Assembly: GCA_964569025.1 (NCBI GenBank)
Contig: CAZMSQ010000040.1
Span: forward strand, 1-18,772
Length of the DNA stretch: 18,772 bases
DNA from: CAZMSQ01 sp964569025
GTDB lineage: Bacteria > Bacteroidota > Bacteroidia > Chitinophagales > Saprospiraceae
Direction: 5' to 3'
The notes under the pieces: model-generated
The model's database searches: none
Told to the model about the DNA's origin: nothing
The model's input: the letters and a program-made list of their open reading frames with translations, nothing else
Shown: one piece after another, positions 15,047 to 18,772 of the stretch
Layout: each line of letters opens with the position of its first letter
Position numbering within the stretch: position 1 is the first letter of the stretch
Position numbers and translations under genes: made by a program

Positions 15047-15439
15047 TCAACCTGAAGTCTTGCTATTGCCGCTAAAGGCTGCTCCCTCCTCAACGGAAAA
15101 AAAACGCGCTTGTATATTACCGGTAATCCGGGCTGATGGGAAGAGATGCAGATGTTCTTCGGCGAGGACATCTCCTTCTATGTGCCCTTTGACGATGATA
15201 TGCTTCGCCTTTGCATTTCCGAGAATTTTCCCTTTTGCCCCAACTACCAGTTTAGAGCCGCAGGACAAATCTCCGTCAACGGTCCCGTCCAGGCGAATGG
15301 ACTCGACGGAAGAAAATTGTCCCTGAATGGATGTACCAGCAGCGATGATGCAGGCATTCGACTGGCTGGAATCTGCGGTGAGATCCGCCAGACGGGCAGA
15401 GGCACCTTTTGATGATTGGCGGGTGGGTGGTGTGGCCAT
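15047..15439 (-). CDS. bactofilin (polymer-forming cytoskeletal protein)
   Basis: This 130-residue protein has a disordered Ser/Thr/Gln-rich N-terminus (1-28) and a bactofilin/DUF583 beta-helix (about 29-122). Bactofilins polymerise without nucleotide and organise cell shape or envelope enzymes. The repeated short-strand pattern is clear in IIAAGTSIQGQFSSVESIRL (31-50), DGTVDGDLSCGSKLVVGAKG (51-70) and the IIVKGHIEGDVLAEEHLHLF stretch (81-100). Conserved Gly-turns and alternating hydrophobic residues mark each coil. There is no membrane segment. It ends opposite aroC and is divergent from tsaD. Often a M23 peptidase gene accompanies bactofilins; none is visible here. No confident promoter was found. 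Confidence 0.9.
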   Translation of the reverse strand: MATPPTRQSSKGASARLADLTADSSQSNACIIAAGTSIQGQFSSVESIRLDGTVDGDLSCGSKLVVGAKGKILGNAKAKHIIVKGHIEGDVLAEEHLHLFPSARITGNIQARFFSVEEGAAFSGNSKTSG

Positions 15440-15508
15440 TAAGGATGAATTTCAGTGTGGAGTGATGGTGTTTGTGGTGGTAAAATACTTACTTTTTTCT
15501 ATTTGGGG

Positions 15509-15596
15509 AGGGGTTCTCGCAGAGGCGCTAAGGGCAGAGACGCTAAGGGGGGAGGGGTTCTCGCGGAGGCGCAGAGGGCAAGAGACGCGAAGGGGG
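15509..15596. repeat. two degenerate 44-bp tandem units (AGAGGCGC / AGAGACGC type)
   Basis: Two head-to-tail copies, about 15509-15552 and 15553-15596, share GGGGTTCTCGC, then GAGGCGC, then GAGACGC and AAGGGGG. They differ by about four substitutions and one inserted A. Inside each unit there is a further short repeat of the form CGCnnAGGGCAGAGACGC. The style resembles the CTCTGCGTCTCTGCG-type dispersed repeats seen between genes in several bacterial phyla (from memory). It fills much of the 239-bp gap between bactofilin and tsaD. Confidence 0.7.
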
Positions 15597-15666
15597 ACGG
15601 GGTGCTTAAGGTTTGGTGTTATTTTCGAAGCAGTTTGAATAGGTGGTATTGGCTTGAGGCAAATTG

Positions 15667-15674
15667 TATATTTG
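15667..15674 (+). promoter_or_regulatory. -7 promoter element abutting tsaD
   Basis: TATATTTG matches TAnnTTTG exactly and ends only 4 bp before the chosen tsaD ATG (15679). Transcription from it would begin at or near the start codon, giving a leaderless or nearly leaderless mRNA. A TTG at 15649-15651 is somewhat closer than the usual -33 spacing. Confidence 0.5.
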
Positions 15675-15678
15675 TGGG

Positions 15679-16680
15679 ATGTCAGTATGTATTTTAGCTA
15701 TTGAATCGTCTTGTGACGACACGGCGGCGGCTGTTGTTCGGGATGGTTGGGTGCTTTCGAATGTAGTGGCTTCGCAGGATGTCCACCGGCAGTACGGTGG
15801 GGTTGTTCCGGAGGTTGCTTCTCGTGCTCATCAGGAGCACATTGTGCCGGTTGTTGAGCAGGCGCTGAAGGAGGCTGGGACTGACAGGCACGAATTGGAC
15901 GCGATAGCTTTTACTCGGGGGCCGGGTTTGATGGGGTCGCTCATTGTCGGGGTTTCCTTTGCAAAGGGGTTGGCGCTTTCTCTTGGGCTGCCGCTCATTG
16001 AGGTGCACCATATGCAGGCCCATGTGATTGCGCATTTCGCTGAAGAGCCGTATCCGAACCTGCCGTTTCTTTGTCTGACGGTCTCAGGTGGTCACACCCA
16101 GATTGTGCGGGTCAATGGGCCGTTGGAGATGGAGGTGCTTGGGCAGACGCTGGATGATGCCGCTGGAGAGGCTTTCGATAAAAGTGGGAAAATGTTGGGT
16201 CTCGACTATCCGGCTGGTCCGCAGATTGATCGGCTGGCTCGTCAGGGTGCTCCTCGGTTTGCCTTTCCGGAGCCCCGTGTGGATGGGCTTGACTTCAGTT
16301 TCAGTGGGCTGAAGACCTCGATTCTGTATTTCCTCAATGCAAGGAAAAAAGAAAATCCGGATTTTATCCGCGACAATCTGGCGGATCTGTGCGCCTCAAT
16401 TCAGGAACGAATCGTATCTATTCTCATTAACAAACTTGAGCAGGCGGCACTTGAGACCGGGATTACTGAACTTGCTATTTCCGGCGGTGTGAGCGCCAAC
16501 AGTTCGTTGCGGATGTTATTAGGAAGCCTCGGAGAGACCCACGGTTGGAAGGTTCATGTGCCCCCGTTCGAATTGTGCACCGACAATGCCGGCATGATTG
16601 GCGTGGCAGCGCATTTCCTGTATCTGGAAGGCCGTTTGAGTGCCCACACGGTGGCACCGGACCCCAGATTGCCTTGGTGA
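15679..16680 (+). CDS. tsaD: tRNA N6-threonylcarbamoyladenosine synthase TsaD
   Basis: TsaD transfers the threonylcarbamoyl group to A37 of ANN-decoding tRNAs, with TsaB and TsaE. The 333 residues are of normal length. Metal ligands are H111 and H115 in HHMQAH and D302 in CTDNAGM. The ATP-grasping ASKHA features are ILAIESSCDDTAAAVV (5-20), LTVSGGHTQIV (133-143), DDAAGEAFDKSGKMLGL (159-175) and ISGGVSANSSLR (267-278). ATG 15679 gives the usual MSVxILxIESSCDDT start; a TTG five codons upstream overlaps the putative promoter and is less likely. No tsaB or tsaE is in the window, as is usual. Confidence 0.98.
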   Translation: MSVCILAIESSCDDTAAAVVRDGWVLSNVVASQDVHRQYGGVVPEVASRAHQEHIVPVVEQALKEAGTDRHELDAIAFTRGPGLMGSLIVGVSFAKGLALSLGLPLIEVHHMQAHVIAHFAEEPYPNLPFLCLTVSGGHTQIVRVNGPLEMEVLGQTLDDAAGEAFDKSGKMLGLDYPAGPQIDRLARQGAPRFAFPEPRVDGLDFSFSGLKTSILYFLNARKKENPDFIRDNLADLCASIQERIVSILINKLEQAALETGITELAISGGVSANSSLRMLLGSLGETHGWKVHVPPFELCTDNAGMIGVAAHFLYLEGRLSAHTVAPDPRLPW

Positions 16681-16763
16681 TGAATCTGGGAATGCAATGA
16701 GAAAAAAACTACCTTCGTGACTGGCGAAAGGAAAAAATTTACGAAAATTTTGAATATAAAATT

Positions 16764-17264
16764 ATGAAAGTATCGGTTTGGGGCACACTTGCCCTCATTT
16801 TTGTGGCTGTGTTCGGTTTGTTTTTGTCATCATGTGACAAGGATGATGAAATGACGCGCGAAGAAACAATTGAAGCTGCACTCGCAGAGTTTGTGGCTGA
16901 CCTTCAATCGAATCCTCCTGACTCTTCAGATATTTCAGAGCGAGTCAAAATGTATCTTGAGAATCGTCCGGATTATTTCTTTGGCTCGACTGTCACGCTA
17001 CTGAATGATGCTGGCAAGGCCATTGCCAGCCCGTATTGGTACCGGGAGAATGGAGGAGTCGCGTATGCAGATCTCATGGATGCAGCGTATGAAATTGATA
17101 CGCAAGACTGGCTTCGTCAGCCGATTGACCAAGGGGTGGCGATTTGGACCGATCCTTATTTTGACGAAGGGGGAGGAAACATCTGGATGCGGACCCGCTC
17201 TGTGCCGGTCTTTATTGATGGAGCAATCAAGGCTGTTGCGACCACTGATATGGCGCAGGAGTAG
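16764..17264 (+). CDS. Cache-domain lipoprotein, probably surface exposed
   Basis: This 166-residue protein has a type II signal: a hydrophobic stretch and lipobox LSSC with lipidated C24. The next residues, CDKDDE, fit the Bacteroidota lipoprotein export signal (Lys at +3, acidic at +4 and +5), so display on the outer leaflet is predicted. The mature part looks like the ligand-binding half of a dCache domain: a helix (about 30-50), FFGSTVTLLNDAGKAIASPY (72-91), DWLRQPIDQGVAIWTDPYFD (115-134), and then GGGNIWMRTRSVPVFIDG (136-153). In sensor kinases and phosphatases this block is followed by a second sub-domain, a helix and an effector; here the protein stops at 166. It may be a free sensor, a binding protein or a remnant. 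TACCTTCG at 16710-16717 is a one-mismatch -7 candidate. Confidence 0.75.
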   Translation: MKVSVWGTLALIFVAVFGLFLSSCDKDDEMTREETIEAALAEFVADLQSNPPDSSDISERVKMYLENRPDYFFGSTVTLLNDAGKAIASPYWYRENGGVAYADLMDAAYEIDTQDWLRQPIDQGVAIWTDPYFDEGGGNIWMRTRSVPVFIDGAIKAVATTDMAQE

Positions 17265-17281
17265 GGTTTCGTTTCTCACAA

Positions 17282-17317
17282 CGAGGAGGATAAATGGAAT
17301 TGGGAGTAAGGAGATGA
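17282..17317 (+). promoter_or_regulatory. strong ribosome site and seven-codon leader ORF before fkbM
   Basis: CGAGGAGG (17281-17288) is followed 5 bases later by ATG 17294. This opens a seven-codon frame (MELGVRR) ending in TGA 17315-17317. That stop overlaps the FkbM start as ATGA (17314-17317). Strong Shine-Dalgarno sites are unusual for this phylum. The arrangement looks like translational coupling, although a chance ORF is possible. Confidence 0.35.
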
Positions 17318-18048
17318 AATTCATTTCACACGCCAAATTATGGTTTCGGGCCCGCCAATACCAGCGGAAGCACGATCAGGGGGGCATTGCCTTTCTGCAA
17401 TCTGTGGTAAAGCCCGGCGATTGCGTCTGTGACATTGGGGCCCATAAGGGCGGGTATCTTTACTGGATGGTCAAACAAGTCGGCTCCGGCGGTTCTGTGC
17501 ATGCGTTTGAGCCACAACTGAGCCTGTACCACTATCTTGAGCAGCTCAAAGTGCAGCTGGCCTGGAATCAGGTGCATCTCAATCATATAGCCCTTTCCGA
17601 TGCTCAGGGTGAAGTGCCCCTCTTTGTGCCGGAAAACAAAAAAGGTGGAGCCCACTCTTCTCCTGGAGCCACACTTCTTGGCCACAATGTCAGCGATCAG
17701 GCCCATTCCCGCCAAATGGTGCGGACTATGACACTTGATGCCTATTGTTCGGATCATAACCTGCATCCATCATTTCTCAAAATTGATGTTGAAGGAAACG
17801 AGTTGAAGGTCTTCAAGGGAGGTGCCGGGGTCATTCAGTCCTGTAAGCCAAAGATTTTGGTTGAGATTGAAGCGCGCCATGCAGGTCAGGAAGGAATGAA
17901 CCGTACTTTTGATCTGTTGGACAGATGGGGGTATGATGGTGCGTTTTTCAGGGGAGCAGAAATGCTTCCTTTGAGCCAGTTTGATGTGAAAATGCATCAA
18001 ACTTTGGAGAAAGATGCTGTCTATTGTAATAATTTTGTGTTTCAGTAA
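17314..18048 (+). CDS. FkbM-family SAM-dependent methyltransferase
   Basis: This 244-residue protein carries a Rossmann core of the FkbM family (methyltransf_21), which O-methylates sugars, polyketides or other small molecules. Motif I is VCDIGAHKGGYLYWM (38-52). HAFEPQLSLYHYL (63-75) holds the acidic ribose-binding Glu. The later blocks are TLDAYCSDH (140-148), LKIDVEGNELKVFKGG (155-170) and ILVEIEARH (181-189). The frame is open upstream to 17005, overlapping the lipoprotein in another frame. ATG 17314 is chosen because it starts just before the domain and overlaps the leader-ORF stop. The gene follows the Cache lipoprotein by 49 bp, so co-expression is likely. The substrate is unknown; no glycan gene cluster is visible nearby. 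Confidence 0.87.
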   Translation: MKFISHAKLWFRARQYQRKHDQGGIAFLQSVVKPGDCVCDIGAHKGGYLYWMVKQVGSGGSVHAFEPQLSLYHYLEQLKVQLAWNQVHLNHIALSDAQGEVPLFVPENKKGGAHSSPGATLLGHNVSDQAHSRQMVRTMTLDAYCSDHNLHPSFLKIDVEGNELKVFKGGAGVIQSCKPKILVEIEARHAGQEGMNRTFDLLDRWGYDGAFFRGAEMLPLSQFDVKMHQTLEKDAVYCNNFVFQ

Positions 18049-18079
18049 ATCCCGGAAGGGGGTGTGTCAATTGGGCAAT

Positions 18080-18772
18080 TTACTGTAAGTTTCTGTATTC
18101 CCGTGGACTCATACCTGTTTTGACTTTAAATAATTTACTGAAATGCTGTGGATATGAGAATCCAAGAGAATATGCAATTTCTGAAACTGAGTCTTTTGAA
18201 TTGAGAAGTGAAATTTTTGCTTTCTCCACAATGAAAAGCTGGATGTGTTCCTTCAGTGTCTTCCCCGTTTCTGCTTTTAGAAGGTCGCTCAAATATTTCC
18301 CTGACATATGCATTGCTGCGCCACACATTTCAACAGTTGGAATGCCATCTTGGATTTGTTGATTCTTTTCGAAGTAGTTGCGCAAGAATCTGGTAAACTT
18401 GCTCAAATGGTCTTTGCTTAGATTGGTTCGGGTATGAAACTGGCGCTCGTAATACCGGAGACCATACTTTAAGATGGCTTCTAAGTGGTGAATGATAAGA
18501 TCCTGGGAGTGTTTGTCAATGTTTTGATTGATCTCATGTTCAATATTGAAGACAATTTCTTCCAGGTTCATTCTTTCCTTCTTCGAAAGATGGAGGGCTT
18601 CATGGATGTCATAGTTAAAGAAACGATAGTTCGAAATGGTTTTTGCCAGCGGTGATTTGCGAATGAGGTTGGGGTGAAATAGGAGTACCCATCCGCCGAT
18701 GTCAAGTTCAGTATTTCCCTCATACTCCCATACCTGGCCTGGTTCTGAGAACAGGAGTGTTCCTTCCTCGAA
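18080..18772 (-). CDS. AraC-family transcriptional regulator (N-terminus cut by window)
   Basis: The minus-strand frame is open from the window edge to the stop at 18080, giving 230 visible residues. The true start lies beyond 18772; ATG 18571 is internal. The C-terminal two helix-turn-helix units of AraC/XylS type lie in the last about 80 residues: MHMSGKYLSDLLKAETGK with TLKEHIQ (helix 1 region), then DSVSEIAYSLGFSYPQHFSK (second helix-turn-helix) and LFKVKTGMSPREYRN. The upstream part (about 1-130) looks like a cupin-type ligand-sensing domain, with GGWVLLFHPNLI and ISNYRFFNYDIHEALHLS, common in Bacteroidota AraC proteins. It converges with fkbM with 31 bp between stops. Its targets and ligand are unknown. 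Confidence 0.9.
   Translation of the reverse strand, partial: FEEGTLLFSEPGQVWEYEGNTELDIGGWVLLFHPNLIRKSPLAKTISNYRFFNYDIHEALHLSKKERMNLEEIVFNIEHEINQNIDKHSQDLIIHHLEAILKYGLRYYERQFHTRTNLSKDHLSKFTRFLRNYFEKNQQIQDGIPTVEMCGAAMHMSGKYLSDLLKAETGKTLKEHIQLFIVEKAKISLLNSKDSVSEIAYSLGFSYPQHFSKLFKVKTGMSPREYRNLQ

Noticed and set aside
15509..15596. CRISPR-like array
   Set aside because: Only two directly abutting degenerate units with no spacers and no cas genes.
15455..15697. Open frames across the repeat upstream of tsaD
   Set aside because: Their Arg/Gly-rich translations come from the GC-rich repeat and show no protein features.
16710..16740. Short TTCG...CGAA inverted repeat before the lipoprotein gene
   Set aside because: Only 4-5 bp of pairing in a short spacer; indistinguishable from chance.
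17005..17313. N-terminal extension of the FkbM gene overlapping the Cache lipoprotein
   Set aside because: The extension is the lipoprotein gene read in another frame, rich in Arg and Trp and without a domain. The FkbM domain begins right after ATG 17314. A frameshifted fusion of the two is not supported, because both products look complete at the junction.
18049..18079. Terminator between fkbM and the AraC gene
   Set aside because: The only palindrome is AATT-GGGC-AATT, too weak to support a terminator.

Overview
The window looks like chromosomal core DNA of a Bacteroidota bacterium, possibly a Saprospiria/Lewinella-type lineage (the lineage is my inference, the phylum is better supported). 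The pointers are: several -7 elements of the Bacteroidota type TAnnTTTG; few Shine-Dalgarno sequences; a lipoprotein whose residues after the lipobox cysteine match the Bacteroidota lipoprotein export signal; a methyltransferase family and a C39-peptidase ABC exporter typical of the phylum; and a six-gene Na+-NQR operon, common in marine and aquatic members. I see no insertion sequence, phage gene, tRNA, rRNA or CRISPR array. No gene-free stretch exceeds 300 bases.

Layout. 1-1149 (+): 3' part of a MacB/FtsX-type ABC permease. It converges, with 6 bases between stops, on a minus-strand pair transcribed 3349 to 1156: a class I methyltransferase followed by purB. A 97-bp divergent promoter region separates that pair from a plus-strand group: an SCP2-like lipid carrier, a C39-peptidase ABC exporter and a PnuC-type vitamin transporter (3447-6624). 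A recognisable promoter then precedes nqrABCDEF (6790-13394), the complete sodium-pumping NADH:quinone oxidoreductase, closed by a strong hairpin. Next come a DUF2007 protein and aroC (to 14802), two hairpins, a minus-strand bactofilin, a degenerate tandem repeat, tsaD, a Cache-domain lipoprotein, an FkbM-family methyltransferase and, on the minus strand and cut by the window end, an AraC-family regulator.

How the parts work together. The Nqr genes form one machine: NqrA and NqrF face the cytoplasm, NqrB/D/E are integral membrane subunits, and NqrC is anchored with its flavin domain on the outside. Electrons go NADH - FAD and 2Fe-2S (NqrF) - NqrD/E iron-sulfur centre - flavins in NqrC and NqrB - quinone, coupled to Na+ export. 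PnuC immediately upstream imports an NAD (or thiamine) precursor, a plausible but unproven link. purB, aroC and tsaD are housekeeping genes for purines, aromatics and tRNA t6A.

The most interesting departures from the ordinary are: an NqrA carrying a signal peptide plus transmembrane anchor ahead of the normal core; a C39 exporter with an intact peptidase triad but altered Q-loop, signature and H-loop; a free-standing Cache-domain lipoprotein bearing a surface-export signal; and a seven-codon leader ORF with a strong ribosome site whose stop overlaps the FkbM start. I did not find a clearly new multi-gene system.
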